Notes: generated from the sequence alone by a model not told the origin. A DNA stretch of 58,841 nt from Deltaproteobacteria bacterium (GCA_029262415.1 JAJCZL010000060.1:1-58841), one strand, 5' to 3'. Counted from the stretch's first letter, positions 36,451 to 47,278 are shown. A program made the numbers and translations.

Positions 36451-38148
36451 CTAGCCGCGCCGCCTAGGTCTTAGAGCCGTCACTAGAGCACGGATCTCGG
36501 CGCTTCCCAGGGCAAACGCGACAGCCGCGTAAACCGCACCTCCGACTGGCACGGCAAGCAATACCTGGCAGACGGCCTGCCCCGCGCCACCCCAGTGTCG
36601 CGTTGTCGCAATCACCAGTTGAACCGCCACCGCCATCGCGACTGCCGCCGCGACGTGACGCAGCGCTGAAGGTAAAGTCGCCGCCAAAGAGAACTCCGCG
36701 ACCTTGGTACGAAGTGTGACGACCAAGATTACCGCATTGGCCATTGCGGCGAGCCCCGCGCCAAGCGCAAGCCCTGCGTGGCGGAGATCGGTAACCCCCA
36801 CTACGGCTTGGGCCGAGGCGATCCATCCTGCCCCCCACCACCCGGTCTGAGCATGCGGCGGTCCCATCAAGGCAAGATCCGCAACCGCGTTGACGACCAG
36901 CGCGACACAGGCGGCAACAACTGGAACCCGTGGCAACTGCATCGCATAGAACGCCGAGACCAGCACCCGTGTGGATGCCACCGCGATCATAGCCACAACG
37001 TAGGCGCGCAATGCCCAGGCGGTCATAGCGGTATCTTCCGGAGTGAACGCGCCACGTTCGAATAAGACGCCAACTATCTGTGGTGCCAGCATAAATAAGC
37101 CGACCGTCGCCGGAATGGCCAACGCCCAAACCAGTCGAAGCGAGTACTCCACGGTATCGGCGAGTTCATCCAAGCGCCCCGAGCGGGCCTGGCCGCTCAT
37201 ACTCGGCAGCGCGGCGGTACCAACCGCCACGGCAACTATACCGAGGGGGAACTCGAATACCCGATCGGCATACCACAAGTAAGACACGCTGCGCGCCGGG
37301 AGGAGCGACGCAAACACTGTAGCCACCAGCACGTTGATTTGGTACACGGCACCACCGAGAAGGGCCGGCAGCAAGAGCCTGCCGACCTTGCGGACTGCCG
37401 CGTGGCCGGGAGCAATAAGCATCGAGGGGCGCACGCCGAGCCGGGCGAGCGTCGGAATCTGCACGGCGAACTGAAAACAGCCCCCGATTAACACCCCCGC
37501 AACCAGAGCGTAGACCGGCTCCTCGATAGTCCCCGAGAACATCAGCGCACAGGTCACGATCGAGATGTTAAGAAGGATGGGACCAAGCGCCGGCACCGTG
37601 AAACGGCGGAAAGTATGCAACGCACCCATCGCCCACGCCGCAAGACCGACAGCGAGCAGATAAGGGAAAACCGCGCGCGTGAGGCGAACCGCTAGGTCGA
37701 AGTCGCCGGTGCCGGCCTTAAAGCCTGGTGCGAAGACCGTGACGATCTCCTTGGCGAACACCATTCCGAAGACGACGATCGCGACCAATACCAGAAAAGC
37801 CACGCCGCCCACGGCGGCGGCAGCTCGGAGGGCCCCGGCGTCCCCTTTGAACTCACGCTCTTCGCTGAAAACCGGCACGAAGGCCGCACTGGTGGCCCCT
37901 TCGGCCACCACGCGCCGGAACAGGTTAGGAATGCGGAAAGCGATAAAGAACGCGTCAGCGGCCGATGAAGCGCCAAAAAGGGCACCTATAACAACGTCGC
38001 GAACCAGTCCGCTCACCCGGCTGACCAGCGTCAACCCACCCACCAAACCCGCGGCCCGTGTGATCGCGGCCTGCTCGTCGCGGCCGGCTTGGCCTATCCG
38101 GGTCGACTCGCCGGGTTGACCGGTGTTTGAGGGCTTGCTAGGTTCCAC
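36451..38148 (-). CDS. murJ: Lipid II flippase MurJ
   Basis: 565 residues, about 14 transmembrane helices (MOP superfamily), moving lipid II across the inner membrane for peptidoglycan synthesis. The N-terminal pattern LTLVSRVSGLVRDVVIGALFGASSAADAFFIAFRIPN is diagnostic, followed by RRVVAEGATSAAFVPVFSE. Start is GTG at 38148, 25 bases from divergent rpsT; murJ next to rpsT is a common arrangement. Confidence 0.96.
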   Translation of the reverse strand: MEPSKPSNTGQPGESTRIGQAGRDEQAAITRAAGLVGGLTLVSRVSGLVRDVVIGALFGASSAADAFFIAFRIPNLFRRVVAEGATSAAFVPVFSEEREFKGDAGALRAAAAVGGVAFLVLVAIVVFGMVFAKEIVTVFAPGFKAGTGDFDLAVRLTRAVFPYLLAVGLAAWAMGALHTFRRFTVPALGPILLNISIVTCALMFSGTIEEPVYALVAGVLIGGCFQFAVQIPTLARLGVRPSMLIAPGHAAVRKVGRLLLPALLGGAVYQINVLVATVFASLLPARSVSYLWYADRVFEFPLGIVAVAVGTAALPSMSGQARSGRLDELADTVEYSLRLVWALAIPATVGLFMLAPQIVGVLFERGAFTPEDTAMTAWALRAYVVAMIAVASTRVLVSAFYAMQLPRVPVVAACVALVVNAVADLALMGPPHAQTGWWGAGWIASAQAVVGVTDLRHAGLALGAGLAAMANAVILVVTLRTKVAEFSLAATLPSALRHVAAAVAMAVAVQLVIATTRHWGGAGQAVCQVLLAVPVGGAVYAAVAFALGSAEIRALVTALRPRRRG

Positions 38149-38173
38149 GATTCAGGGTTTTCCGGGAGGGTCC

Positions 38174-38440
38174 GTGGCTAATCACCCATCGGCGCGCAAG
38201 CGCAACAGACAGTCGCAGAAGCGCAAAGTAGCAAACCACTCCCAACGTGCGGAGATCCGCACGTTGGTGCGCAGGTGCCGAGAGGCAGTGGCAGGTGGTG
38301 AAGCGGAGACCGCACGCACGACGTTGCGGTGCGCATCCGTCGCTTTGGCCAAGGCCGCTTCCAAAGGCATCCTCCATCCCTCCAACGCCGCCCGTCGTAC
38401 GAGCCGGCTCGCCAAGCAAGTCTCAGCCCTTCAGGGCTGA
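38174..38440 (+). CDS. rpsT: 30S ribosomal protein S20
   Basis: 88 residues, very basic. It starts at GTG (VANHPSARKRNRQSQKRK); GGGAGG lies just upstream, and this start matches the usual S20 N-terminus, whereas the open frame extends to 38123. The C-terminal part (SNAARRTSRLAKQVSALQG) is typical. S20 binds 16S rRNA early in 30S assembly. A perfect hairpin overlaps its stop codon. Confidence 0.95.
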   Translation: MANHPSARKRNRQSQKRKVANHSQRAEIRTLVRRCREAVAGGEAETARTTLRCASVALAKAASKGILHPSNAARRTSRLAKQVSALQG

Positions 38441-38442
38441 GA
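38421..38442. terminator. Hairpin over the rpsT stop codon, between convergent genes
   Basis: TCTCAGCCC (38421-38429) and GGGCTGAGA (38434-38442) form a perfect 9-bp stem with a TTCA loop between rpsT and lptE. Neither side has a strong T tract. The symmetry and position suggest a bidirectional terminator or mRNA 3' end, but this is not certain. Confidence 0.45.
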
Positions 38443-38444
38443 AC

Positions 38445-39050
38445 TCAGAAGTCCTCGGTCATCGAAACGTAGATCTCGCGTGCCAGCCCCTGGGTCAGCC
38501 GCGTGCGCGCAACTGCGCGCCGATTCTCGCCTACCTGCACGCCGTCAAACTCCGCGAGATCGCTCGGGTCCAGTCGTTCATTCGCCTGGAACGAAGAACT
38601 GCTGGTAACCACCGTTTCGGCGACGGCCGCGTGGTTACGCATAAGTCCGATCTTTTCACGACTCCATAGCGTGTGTCCGTCAGCGTCCTCGAGGCGCGCA
38701 TTGGCGATAAAGAATGTGTCGTATGAAAGCGCTTCATCGAACTCATCGAAGCCTGTTGACGTGACCCTATCCTGGACGAGCGTCACAGAGAGTACCGCAT
38801 CGGCTCCGGCACGCGACTTGACCGGACGGAAGCGTCCGTTGCGTCGTAACTCCTCGCGCAGATTGCGTGCGACATCGTCACCCGTCCTGATGTCTCCGTC
38901 GCCGACATCTACACGCTCAACATAGACGGTGCGAACATGCGAAGGGATGTTACTACCGTGACCGACCAGACTGTACCCACACGACGCCGCGGTGAGCGCA
39001 GCAGCCGCACAGACTAGAGACGCTTGGTATCGCTGGCTCAGGGCGTTCAT
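38445..39050 (-). CDS. lptE: LPS-assembly lipoprotein LptE
   Basis: 201 residues with a lipoprotein signal, lipobox AASC, and then the conserved start of mature LptE, CGYSLVG. LptE plugs the LptD barrel that inserts lipopolysaccharide in the outer membrane. The gene directly follows leuS (4-base overlap), the conserved leuS-lptE order. With lpxD at 48078 it shows that the organism makes LPS. Confidence 0.9.
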   Translation of the reverse strand: MNALSQRYQASLVCAAAALTAASCGYSLVGHGSNIPSHVRTVYVERVDVGDGDIRTGDDVARNLREELRRNGRFRPVKSRAGADAVLSVTLVQDRVTSTGFDEFDEALSYDTFFIANARLEDADGHTLWSREKIGLMRNHAAVAETVVTSSSSFQANERLDPSDLAEFDGVQVGENRRAVARTRLTQGLAREIYVSMTEDF

Positions 39051-41539
39051 ACGACGAAGTTCACCAGGCGTCCGGGAACCACTACGGTTTTCTTCGGTAG
39101 ACGCCCGGCTAACTGCGCTGCCACTTTGGCATCGGCGGCGGCAAGCACAGCGAGGTCTTCACGACTGGTATCGGCCGCGACCGATATCCGCCCACGCAGT
39201 TTTCCGTTAATCTGCACTGCGATCTCAACTGTGTCCTTGACCAGTGCAGCCTCGTCGTAGACAGGCCATTTACGAGCGTACAACTTGGAATCCCCAGTCA
39301 AGACCTCCCACAACTCACTCGTCACATGAGGTGTGAACGGATAGAGCAGGCGCAAAACGACCGCGACCGCCGCGCGAGCGACGGGATCGTCAACTCCGGG
39401 TGCCTGCACCCGATACTCATAGATGGCGTTGACCAGTTCCATGATAGCGGCGACGGCGGTGTTGAAATGCATGCGCTCGCCGATGTCGCGCCCAACCCGA
39501 CGGACAGTCTCGTGCATCGTGCCGCGCAAAGCACGCGCCGGATCCGAGAGACCCTCGGCGCCTGGATCTTTCCATTTCTTCGTGTCGCCCTTGCCACCCT
39601 CGGGTTCAAACGCAAGCGCAAGCCTCCATACACGAGTGATGAACCGGTACGCACCTTCAATGCCACGATCGCTCCAATCGAGGTCTTTCTCCGGCGGCGC
39701 GGCGAACATCGAGAACAACCGAGCCGTGTCTGCACCGTAGCGTTGAATGATCGCATCAGGGTCAACCACGTTGCCCTTCGATTTACTCATCTTGGCACCG
39801 TCTTTGATGACCATGCCCTGGGTAAGCAAGTTTTTAAACGGCTCGCTCAGGTCGACAAACCCGAGGTCGCGAAGCACTCGGGTAAAAAAACGTGAGTACA
39901 ACAGGTGCAGAACCGCGTGCTCGACCCCACCGATATACTGAGCGACAGGCATCCAACGCGCGAGCGCCTCGGGCTGGAAGGGGACCGCGTCGGAATCAGG
40001 CGATACGTAGCGTAGGAAATACCAGGACGACTCTACGAAGGTGTCCATCGTGTCAGTCTCGCGACGCGCCGGTGTCCGACAAGTCGGGCAATCGACCGAA
40101 ACGAATTCCTCGAGATTCGGCAGCGGCGATCCGCCTCCTTCAAGAAGCTCAACCTCGAGCGGAAGCTCAACCGGCAACTCACTTTCGGGAACCGGAACCA
40201 CACCGCAGGCGTCACAGTAGATGACCGGTATCGGGGTGCCCCAGTAGCGTTGTCGCGAGATTCCCCAATCGCGCAGCCGATAGTGAACCACCGCCGTTGC
40301 GGTCCCGGCCGCAGCCAAGCCCTCGGTGATCTTGTCGCGCCCTTCAGCGCTCGGCATACCGTCGAAGTCTCCGCTGTCCGCGAGTACACCGGGTCCTGTA
40401 TACGCCTCGGTCATGGTCGCCGGATCGAGCAAACCGCCTTCGGGCTGCACAACCACACGAATCGGGATCCCCTGCTCTCTCGCGAAGTCGAAGTCACGCT
40501 GATCGTGCGCCGGCACGGCCATCACTGCGCCGGTCCCGTACTCCATCAGCACAAAGTTGGCCAGGTATATCGGCAACCTCGCGCCATTCACCGGGTTGAT
40601 CGCGAACGCGCCGGTTGCAACCCCTTCTTTCCCTTGCGCGCGGTCGATCTGGTCTTGGTCGCGAACGCGCTCGATAAACTCGATCACCTCGCTGGTATGG
40701 TCGTCACCGATATCTGCAAGCTGTAAGGCCAACGGATGCTCAGGGGCGATACTGACGAAGGTCGCACCGAAGAGCGTGTCGGCACGTGTAGTAAACACCC
40801 TCAGGGAGTCGTCGATACCTTCGACTGCGAAGTCGATTTCGGTGCCGTGACTACGGCCGATCCAGTTACGCTGCATCGTGCGAACTTTCTCAGGCCAGCC
40901 GTCGAGTTCGTCGAGCGAGTCGATCAGATCATCGGCGTAGTCAGTAATGCGCAAGAACCACTGCGCGAGTTCAGTCTGGCGCACCGGTTTGTGCCCACGC
41001 CAGCACTCGTCGCCTTCGACCTGCTCGTTGGCCAACACAGTTCCACAGGCATCACACCAATTAACCTTGGCCTTTTTCCGATAGACCAGCCCACGTTCGA
41101 GCATTTGCAGAAAGAAGAGCTGTTCCCAGCGGTAGTACTCCGGGTCGCAGGTCGCGATCTCGCGGTCCCAGTCGTAGCTGAAGCCCATGCGCTGCAGCTG
41201 GCCGCGCATCGTATCGATGTTTTCCCGCGTCCATTTCGCAGGCGCGGTCCCGTGCTTGATCGCGGCGGTCTCAGCCGGCAACCCGAACGCGTCCCACCCC
41301 ATTGGATGTAACACGCTGTGACCGGTAGCACGCTTGTAGCGCGCAAGGACGTCACCAATGGTGTAGTTGCGCACGTGCCCCATGTGAATGCGCCCGGACG
41401 GATACGGAAACATCTCGAGCAGGTAAAATGGCTTGCCCTTCGAAGTAGGGGCACCCGCCTTAGCTTCGAGCCACGCCTGCTGGTGTCTGACCTCGATCTC
41501 GCCGGGGTCATAGTGCCGCATTTCAGCGCTTTCGCTCAT
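39047..41539 (-). CDS. leuS: Leucyl-tRNA synthetase
   Basis: 830 residues, class I synthetase. HIGH-type HMGH at 52-55 ([10 protein letters not shown]), KMSKS at about 581-585, and a CP1 editing insertion (about 220-420, containing the [11 protein letters not shown] threonine-rich editing site). It is preceded directly by nusB and overlaps lptE by 4 bases, so these genes are likely one transcript. Confidence 0.97.
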   Translation of the reverse strand: MSESAEMRHYDPGEIEVRHQQAWLEAKAGAPTSKGKPFYLLEMFPYPSGRIHMGHVRNYTIGDVLARYKRATGHSVLHPMGWDAFGLPAETAAIKHGTAPAKWTRENIDTMRGQLQRMGFSYDWDREIATCDPEYYRWEQLFFLQMLERGLVYRKKAKVNWCDACGTVLANEQVEGDECWRGHKPVRQTELAQWFLRITDYADDLIDSLDELDGWPEKVRTMQRNWIGRSHGTEIDFAVEGIDDSLRVFTTRADTLFGATFVSIAPEHPLALQLADIGDDHTSEVIEFIERVRDQDQIDRAQGKEGVATGAFAINPVNGARLPIYLANFVLMEYGTGAVMAVPAHDQRDFDFAREQGIPIRVVVQPEGGLLDPATMTEAYTGPGVLADSGDFDGMPSAEGRDKITEGLAAAGTATAVVHYRLRDWGISRQRYWGTPIPVIYCDACGVVPVPESELPVELPLEVELLEGGGSPLPNLEEFVSVDCPTCRTPARRETDTMDTFVESSWYFLRYVSPDSDAVPFQPEALARWMPVAQYIGGVEHAVLHLLYSRFFTRVLRDLGFVDLSEPFKNLLTQGMVIKDGAKMSKSKGNVVDPDAIIQRYGADTARLFSMFAAPPEKDLDWSDRGIEGAYRFITRVWRLALAFEPEGGKGDTKKWKDPGAEGLSDPARALRGTMHETVRRVGRDIGERMHFNTAVAAIMELVNAIYEYRVQAPGVDDPVARAAVAVVLRLLYPFTPHVTSELWEVLTGDSKLYARKWPVYDEAALVKDTVEIAVQINGKLRGRISVAADTSREDLAVLAAADAKVAAQLAGRLPKKTVVVPGRLVNFVV

Positions 41540-41965
41540 CTACTCAGTATTCTCCGTGCCACGAGCCTGCCTCGCGATCGCATCTAACACACCGTTAATG
41601 AACGACGCAGATTGCTCGCCCGAAAAGCGTTTAGCGATCTCAACAGCTTCGTTCACCACTACATTCACCGGCACGTCGTCGAATCGCAACAACTCGCCGA
41701 CCGCCATACGTAGAATACTCAAATCGACACGCGAGATCCGTCCGATCTGCCAATTGTCCGCTGCAGCTTGGATCCGCGCGTCGATACCGTCGAGATCTTC
41801 AAGCGAGGCCCGCACCAAGGCTTCTGCGAATTCTCGGTTGGCTTCGGTGCCGAGATCGAGTGACTCCCATGCACGCGCCAAGCCCTCGTCGGTTCGATCG
41901 CCTTCCAGCTCCACTTTGTAGAGAAGCTGTAACGCTGCCTCACGCGATTTTCGTCGTTCCCCCAT
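41540..41965 (-). CDS. nusB: Transcription antitermination protein NusB
   Basis: 141 residues, all helical; starts MGERRKSREAALQLLYKVE and ends with the family pattern VVNEAVEIAKRFSGEQSASFINGVLDAI. With S10 it binds boxA in rRNA leaders to prevent termination; a boxA-like site is at 1142-1157. The ribH-nusB order is widely conserved. It abuts leuS with no gap. Confidence 0.97.
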   Translation of the reverse strand: MGERRKSREAALQLLYKVELEGDRTDEGLARAWESLDLGTEANREFAEALVRASLEDLDGIDARIQAAADNWQIGRISRVDLSILRMAVGELLRFDDVPVNVVVNEAVEIAKRFSGEQSASFINGVLDAIARQARGTENTE

Positions 41966-41980
41966 GATTGCAGGCCCCCC

Positions 41981-42427
41981 TCAGGGGCTCGGAATACGCT
42001 CGAGCTCAGCGAGCGTTTCGAGAACCGTGACTACCGCCTGGTACCCCTTATTGCCGACGTCGCCACCCGCGCGTGCGAGCGCTTGTTCGGCGGTGTCGGT
42101 GGTAAGTACCCCGAATGCGAGCGGTATCCCGGTATCCAGAGCAACTCGCTGAATGCCGGCTGCGACCTCGTGGCAGATGTAGTCAAAGTGAGGTGTCTCT
42201 CCCCGGATGACGGCGCCGAGGCAGACCACTCCGTCGTAACGGCCCGAACGGGCCATGCGCGACGCCACGACCGGAAGCTCGAAGGCTCCAGGTACCGAAA
42301 ATACATCTGTGTCAGTGCAGGTCGCACCGTGTTCTTTGACAGCGGCGCGTGCGCCCTCGACAAGACTACCCGTGACCGAGCGGTTAAAGCGGCTGACCAC
42401 GATACCAAGACGATACGATGCGCTCAC
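41981..42427 (-). CDS. ribH: 6,7-dimethyl-8-ribityllumazine synthase
   Basis: 148 residues. It condenses 5-amino-6-ribitylamino-uracil with 3,4-dihydroxy-2-butanone 4-phosphate in riboflavin synthesis. Motifs: [38 protein letters not shown] and GNKGYQA. Its start overlaps the end of ribBA by 4 bases (ATGA), implying coupling. One of its two substrates is normally supplied by the RibB domain, which looks inactive here. Confidence 0.96.
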   Translation of the reverse strand: MSASYRLGIVVSRFNRSVTGSLVEGARAAVKEHGATCTDTDVFSVPGAFELPVVASRMARSGRYDGVVCLGAVIRGETPHFDYICHEVAAGIQRVALDTGIPLAFGVLTTDTAEQALARAGGDVGNKGYQAVVTVLETLAELERIPSP

Positions 42428-43677
42428 GCGTCCCCCTTCTCGGTGCCGGAAAGGCCCTCGCCTTCGAGCAGGTGCCCCAGTTTACGACGTTTGGTCCGAA
42501 GGTATCCAATGTTGCCTTCGTGGGGCTGAGCCTCTATGGCGACGCGCTCAGCGACCTCGATTCCGTATCGCGTCAGCCCTGTGACTTTCTGCGGGTTGTT
42601 CGTAAGCAAACGGACCTTGGTCAAACCGAGGTCACGCAAGATCTGCGCCGTGATCGCGTAGTCGCGCAGGTCTTCTTCGAAGCCCAGTTCGAGATTGGCC
42701 TCGACCGTGTCCCGGCCCTGATCCTGGAGCGCATAGGCCCTGATCTTGTTGCCGAGCCCGATGCCGCGCCCCTCTTGGTGCATGTAAACGAGAACGCCGC
42801 GCCCTACCGCCGAGATCCGTGCCAGCGCCAGCTCGAGTTGCTCACCACAATCACAGCGCGCGGAACCAAAAACGTCGCCGGTGAGGCACTGCGAATGCAC
42901 ACGAACCAAAGGCGGTTCGCCGTCGGTTATGTTGCCGGCACTGAGCGCGATGTGCTCGTGCGCGTCGAGCGCACTGCGGTACACGGTCGCCGTAAACTCG
43001 CCTCCATAGGCGCTCGCGACCTCGCGTTGCGCGACACGCTCGACAGCACGTTCGGCACCCAGCCGGTGGGCCACTACCGAGCGCACGTCGATAAGCTGCA
43101 GTCCGCAGCGCTCAGCCAGTTTGCGAAGCGTCTCGAGCCCGGCGAGTTCGCCGTCATCGTCGAGCACAGCGCAAACCGCCGAGCACGGGTCGTCTCCGGC
43201 CAAGCGCACCAGATCGACAGAGGCTTCGGGGATGTCGGGCTTAGCGAGTACGCCCTGGCTGCGAACTTGGATAGGGAACACGTGTCCCGGCATCACAACG
43301 TCGTCAGGTCCAACACCGGGAGCCGTTACCACGGCAATAGTTCGCGCGCGGTCGGCGGCCGATATTCCGGTGGTTACCCCTTCACGGGCTTCGATCGACG
43401 CTCCGAAGGCGAGCCGCCTCGTAAACGGAGAATTCGGCACCACTACGGGAATGCCGATCGTCTGCATGCGCTGTTCGGTCATGCCGACACAAATCAGCCC
43501 GCGACCTTCGGTGGCCATGAAGTTGGTCTCGGCCGGGGTGACGCGCGAGGCGCTTGCGCAGAGATAGCCACCGTCTTCGGGATGCGCACCGTCGTGTATC
43601 ACCACGATCGCGCCCTTTCTCAACGCGTCGAGCGCGGCCTTGATATCGGTTGGTGCTTCACTCATCGGATGCTTCAC
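42424..43677 (-). CDS. ribBA: Bifunctional-type RibBA: intact GTP cyclohydrolase II, degenerate DHBP synthase
   Basis: 417 residues. The C-terminal GTP cyclohydrolase II domain is complete: zinc cysteines in [15 protein letters not shown], catalytic [14 protein letters not shown], and LLTNNPQK. The N-terminal domain has the RibB fold ([34 protein letters not shown]), but the usual RENEGD loop is HPEDGG (about 32-37) and the usual GHTEA is DIPEA (148-152). By alignment the metal ligands Glu38 and His153 of E. coli RibB become Pro and Ile. The domain is therefore probably not a DHBP synthase. Start may be the GTG at 43677 or ATG at 43665. Between ribD and ribH in the operon. Confidence 0.88.
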   Translation of the reverse strand: MKHPMSEAPTDIKAALDALRKGAIVVIHDGAHPEDGGYLCASASRVTPAETNFMATEGRGLICVGMTEQRMQTIGIPVVVPNSPFTRRLAFGASIEAREGVTTGISAADRARTIAVVTAPGVGPDDVVMPGHVFPIQVRSQGVLAKPDIPEASVDLVRLAGDDPCSAVCAVLDDDGELAGLETLRKLAERCGLQLIDVRSVVAHRLGAERAVERVAQREVASAYGGEFTATVYRSALDAHEHIALSAGNITDGEPPLVRVHSQCLTGDVFGSARCDCGEQLELALARISAVGRGVLVYMHQEGRGIGLGNKIRAYALQDQGRDTVEANLELGFEEDLRDYAITAQILRDLGLTKVRLLTNNPQKVTGLTRYGIEVAERVAIEAQPHEGNIGYLRTKRRKLGHLLEGEGLSGTEKGDA

Positions 43678-44778
43678 TTACCGTTTCGCCGGTCGGCCGC
43701 GCCATACGAGGTCGTCGCCACTATGCTCGACCGAGACAGTCTCCAGGCGCAGGGCCTGCTTCGGCGTGCGCACGCCAAGCGGCCCCACAAGGGGAATCCC
43801 GTCGCCGCCGATCAGCCGTGGATTATAAAAGATGGTCATGGAATTGACCATTTGCGCCCTCAGAAGGCTCGCCGCTACGGCCGCCCCGCCCTCAACCAAG
43901 ACCTCGTGCATCCCCTTTTCACCCAAAACCTGCGCCAGCTGCGGCCAGCTGGCGTATCTGGGCCTTCCAGCCGCGATCACTTCGGCACCGGCTGCTTCCA
44001 GCCGCCGGCGTTTGGCAGCTGGGGCGGTACTGCCACAAACAATAACAAGACGGCCTGCTCCGGTTAACACGCGGGCGTCGGTGGGGGTGCGTAGGCGCGG
44101 ATCGAGCACGATACGGCAAGGGTTTTGCCCTCCGCGCACGCGACAGGTCAGCCGGGGGTCATCGGCCAGCACGGTTCCGATACCGACAAGCACGGCATCG
44201 GCGCAGTTGCGCATCTCCTGGACAATGCGGCGTGAGGCCACCGAGCTGATCCACTTCGATGCTCCGCTATGAGATGCTATGCGGCCGTCAAGACTTGCTG
44301 CCAGTTTGAGGTGAAACATCGGCGCGCCGGTTTTCACCCAGTGCGCGAATCCCGCAAGGAGTTCGGCGCCTTCGTCGGCACAAATACCGCGCACTACTTC
44401 GATGTCGGCACTGCGCAGCAAGCGAAAGCCGCCGCCGCGTGTACGCGGATCAGGGTCGCCGACCGAAACGAAAACCCGACGCACCCCTGCTTCGATCAGC
44501 GCGCGAGTGCACGGAGGCGTGCGCCCGGTGTGCCTACAGGGTTCAAGTGTGATGTACGCATCAGCGCCGCGTGCCGCGCCTCTCGCATCGGCAAGCGCTG
44601 CGACTTCTGCGTGCTCTTTGCCCGCCATACGGTGCCAGCCACGACCAACAATGCGGCCGCGCCTGACGATCACGCAGCCGACGGGCGGATTCGGCGCGGT
44701 ACGACCCAGGCCTTTGCGCGCAAGGGCCAGGGCTTCTTTCATGAAACCCTCGCGGGTTCGCACCTCGCCACCCGCCAC
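43678..44778 (-). CDS. ribD: Bifunctional diaminohydroxyphosphoribosylaminopyrimidine deaminase/reductase
   Basis: 366 residues; second and third steps of riboflavin synthesis. The deaminase part has the zinc motif HAEV (H56) with C81 and C90 (PCRHTGRTPPC). The reductase part from about 150 begins with KLAASLDGRIAS and contains VLVEGGAAVAASLL. It is packed between nrdR and ribBA with no gap. No FMN riboswitch is possible directly upstream, since nrdR ends there. Confidence 0.96.
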   Translation of the reverse strand: MAGGEVRTREGFMKEALALARKGLGRTAPNPPVGCVIVRRGRIVGRGWHRMAGKEHAEVAALADARGAARGADAYITLEPCRHTGRTPPCTRALIEAGVRRVFVSVGDPDPRTRGGGFRLLRSADIEVVRGICADEGAELLAGFAHWVKTGAPMFHLKLAASLDGRIASHSGASKWISSVASRRIVQEMRNCADAVLVGIGTVLADDPRLTCRVRGGQNPCRIVLDPRLRTPTDARVLTGAGRLVIVCGSTAPAAKRRRLEAAGAEVIAAGRPRYASWPQLAQVLGEKGMHEVLVEGGAAVAASLLRAQMVNSMTIFYNPRLIGGDGIPLVGPLGVRTPKQALRLETVSVEHSGDDLVWRGRPAKR

Positions 44779-45252
44779 TTACTTGCCCCCCTTGCCGGTC
44801 CGTTCCTTCACCAGCGTTTGCAGCTCAGCCATAAACTCATCGACGTCGCGAAACGACTTGTATACGGACGCAAAGCGTACGTAGGCAACATCATCGAGAT
44901 CGCGTAACTTGGCGACGATCGCCTCGCCGACGACCGAACTCAGCACCTCGCGGGAACCTAGGTCTTGCACCTGTTTCTCGATTGCGTTGGCCACCGCTTC
45001 AATCTCATCGGCCGGCACCGGACGTTTCTCGCACGCCTTGAACAGACCGCTAAGAATCTTGCCCCTGTCCCACGGCTCGCGACTGCCGTCCTTTTTTACG
45101 AGCATCGGCATCGCCGCGTCTAGGCGTTCGTAAGTGGTAAAACGTTTGCCGCACTCGAGACACTCGCGCCGCCGCCTGATCGCATCGCCGTCTTGTGACT
45201 CTCGAGAATCGACAACCTTGCTGTCGGGGTGCTGGCAGATCGGGCACTTCAT
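44779..45252 (-). CDS. nrdR: Transcriptional repressor NrdR
   Basis: 157 residues: an N-terminal zinc ribbon with C3, C6, C31 and C34 (MKCPIC, CLECGKRFTTYE) and an ATP-cone domain (about 48-140). It represses ribonucleotide reductase genes according to ATP/dATP level by binding paired NrdR boxes; no nrd genes lie in this window. The order glyA-nrdR-ribD-rib-nusB is common in proteobacteria. Confidence 0.97.
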   Translation of the reverse strand: MKCPICQHPDSKVVDSRESQDGDAIRRRRECLECGKRFTTYERLDAAMPMLVKKDGSREPWDRGKILSGLFKACEKRPVPADEIEAVANAIEKQVQDLGSREVLSSVVGEAIVAKLRDLDDVAYVRFASVYKSFRDVDEFMAELQTLVKERTGKGGK

Positions 45253-45322
45253 AGGACAACGAGATGAAAACCGACAACCTGTGCGTTCGCGCGCCGGGCC
45301 ACAACGACCGCGGCCCTACAGG

Positions 45323-46573
45323 TCAGGCCTTCCCTTTATTCGGGTAGATAGGAAAGCGTCGACAAAGCATCGTCACTTCTTCCGCGATCTCCGCCAGCAG
45401 GCCCTCGTTGTCGGGGGCGGCGAGCGCCCGGCCGATGAATCCGCCGATCGCGTCCATTTCGACCTCTCCCATCCCGCGAGACGTCACCGCTGGGGTGCCG
45501 AGCCTCAAACCTGAGGTAACGAACGGCGAGCGCTTATCGAAAGGTACCGTGTTGCAGTTGGTCGTAATGCGCGCGGCATCGAGAACCTGTTGTGATTTAC
45601 GTCCCGTTAATTCACCTGCACGCAAATCAACCAACATCAGGTGGTTGTCGGTACCGCCCGAGATCAGCGAGAGCCCGTTTTCCTGCAACGCCCCGGCAAG
45701 TCGTGACGCATTCTTTACGATCTGTTGTTGGTAAGCCTTGAAGTCGTCGCCCAAGGCTTCGCGGAACGCCACCGCCTTTGCCGCGATGATGTGCATCAAA
45801 GGGCCGCCCTGGTTACCGGGGAAGATAGAGGAATCGACCTTCTTCTTGTGCTCTTCCTTGCACATGATCAGGCCGCCACGCGGCCCCCGCAGGGTCTTGT
45901 GGGTGGTAGTGGTAACGTAGTCGCAGTGCGGAATCGGACTCGGGTGCTCGCCCGCGACGACCAGACCGGCAATGTGCGCGATGTCGGCCATGAGCAAGGC
46001 GCCCACTTCGTCGGCGATCTCTTTGAACACCGTGAAATTGATAGAGCGTGGGTATGCGCTGTGGCCGCACACGATCATCTTCGGGTCATTCTTGCGGGCA
46101 AGGTCGCGAACCTGATCAAAGTCGATCCGATAGTCGCGCTCGCTTACACCGTAGGGAATCACTTCGAAGAACTTTCCGGAAAAATTGACCGGGCTACCGT
46201 GAGTCAAATGACCGCCGTGGCTAAGGTTCATCGCAAGGATTCTGTCGCCTGGGGCCAGCGCCGAAAAGTAAACCGCCATGTTGGCCTGCGAGCCGGAGTG
46301 AGGCTGCACGTTGACATGCTCGGCACCGAATAACTTTTTGGCACGTTCGATCGCAAGAGATTCTGCGACATCAACGAATTCGCAACCCCCGTAGTAGCGG
46401 CGGCCGGGATAGCCCTCTGCATACTTGTTGGTCAGCACCGAACCGGCGGCCTCAAGGACCGCTTCGCTGACGACATTCTCAGAGGCAATCAACTCGAGTC
46501 CGAGTTCTTGACGGCGCCATTCGTTTTGAATCGCCTCGAAAATCTCAGGATCGTTTTCTTCAACAAAGCTCAC
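45323..46573 (-). CDS. glyA: Serine hydroxymethyltransferase
   Basis: 416 residues, PLP enzyme interconverting serine and glycine while charging THF, the main entry of one-carbon units. The cofactor lysine lies in [14 protein letters not shown] (Lys about 227). Other motifs are [11 protein letters not shown] and [11 protein letters not shown]. It overlaps the end of rpiB by 4 bases. Its products feed purN, and purU and fthC work on the same cofactor. Confidence 0.97.
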   Translation of the reverse strand: MSFVEENDPEIFEAIQNEWRRQELGLELIASENVVSEAVLEAAGSVLTNKYAEGYPGRRYYGGCEFVDVAESLAIERAKKLFGAEHVNVQPHSGSQANMAVYFSALAPGDRILAMNLSHGGHLTHGSPVNFSGKFFEVIPYGVSERDYRIDFDQVRDLARKNDPKMIVCGHSAYPRSINFTVFKEIADEVGALLMADIAHIAGLVVAGEHPSPIPHCDYVTTTTHKTLRGPRGGLIMCKEEHKKKVDSSIFPGNQGGPLMHIIAAKAVAFREALGDDFKAYQQQIVKNASRLAGALQENGLSLISGGTDNHLMLVDLRAGELTGRKSQQVLDAARITTNCNTVPFDKRSPFVTSGLRLGTPAVTSRGMGEVEMDAIGGFIGRALAAPDNEGLLAEIAEEVTMLCRRFPIYPNKGKA

Positions 46574-47034
46574 TTGCTGCCGCCTTCTGGTTTGTCCAGT
46601 GCGTTGATCTTATCGACCCTGCGCTGGTGACGACCGCCTTCGAAAGGCGTCTGCACCCATGCCTCGATAATGTCGACAATCGCACGCTCACCAAGTAGCC
46701 CACCGCCGAGAACCAACACGTTTGCATCGTTGTGTGCACGCGCCATGCGCGCCGTCGTAACGTCGTGGGCTAGTGCCGCACGGACGCCCGGGAACTTGTT
46801 CGCCGCGATAGACATACCAATGCCGGTGCCACACAGCAGAACACCAGTAGCCGCCTCACCACGCGAAACCGCACCGGCAACTTTCGCCGCGTAGTCGGGG
46901 TAGTCGACAGATTCGCTGCCGTCGGCACCGAGATCCTCGACCTGCACGCCCAAGTCGGCGAATGCGTCGATCACGACTTTCTTGTTTCCGACCGCAGCGT
47001 GGTCGCATGCCACGACGGTGCGTCCGCCCGACAC
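46570..47034 (-). CDS. rpiB: Ribose-5-phosphate isomerase B
   Basis: 154 residues. RpiB/LacAB fold with [10 protein letters not shown] at the phosphate site, the catalytic cysteine in [13 protein letters not shown], and RAALAHD. It converts ribulose-5-phosphate and ribose-5-phosphate; ribulose-5-phosphate is also the RibB substrate. It overlaps glyA by 4 bases, a conserved pair, and starts 4 bases after acpP. Confidence 0.95.
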   Translation of the reverse strand: MSGGRTVVACDHAAVGNKKVVIDAFADLGVQVEDLGADGSESVDYPDYAAKVAGAVSRGEAATGVLLCGTGIGMSIAANKFPGVRAALAHDVTTARMARAHNDANVLVLGGGLLGERAIVDIIEAWVQTPFEGGRHQRRVDKINALDKPEGGSK

Positions 47035-47038
47035 TGTC

Positions 47039-47278
47039 TCAGCTTTTGTGACTATCGATGTACTCGATGATTTCTTTGACGGTGCGGATTTTCTCGGCGT
47101 CCTCGTCGGAAATCTCCAATTGGTACTCTTCTTCGAGCGCCATGATCAATTGGACGATGTCGAGCGAGTCGGCACCGAGATCTTCGAGGAACGAAGCTTC
47201 GTTGGTCACCTGCGACAATTCCAGTGTTAGTTGGTCGCAGATAATCTCTACAACCCGATCCTCAACTGACGACGACAT
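47039..47278 (-). CDS. acpP: Acyl carrier protein
   Basis: 79 residues, strongly acidic. The phosphopantetheine site is Ser38 in LGADSLD. It carries acyl chains for fatty acid and lipid A synthesis (LpxD in the same block uses acyl-ACP). GGAGG sits 7 bases before the ATG. It follows rpmF directly; the plsX-fabH-fabD-fabG genes that usually lie between are absent. Confidence 0.97.
   Translation of the reverse strand: MSSSVEDRVVEIICDQLTLELSQVTNEASFLEDLGADSLDIVQLIMALEEEYQLEISDEDAEKIRTVKEIIEYIDSHKS

Noticed and set aside
42418-44067. 549-codon open frame on the plus strand opposite ribBA and part of ribD
   Set aside because: It mirrors two clear genes; its protein shows no domain and is Arg/His-rich, as expected from reading GC-rich codons antisense.
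45253-45322. Possible riboswitch or tRNA between nrdR and glyA
   Set aside because: Only 70 bases; no cloverleaf, T-loop sequence or conserved glycine or FMN riboswitch core.
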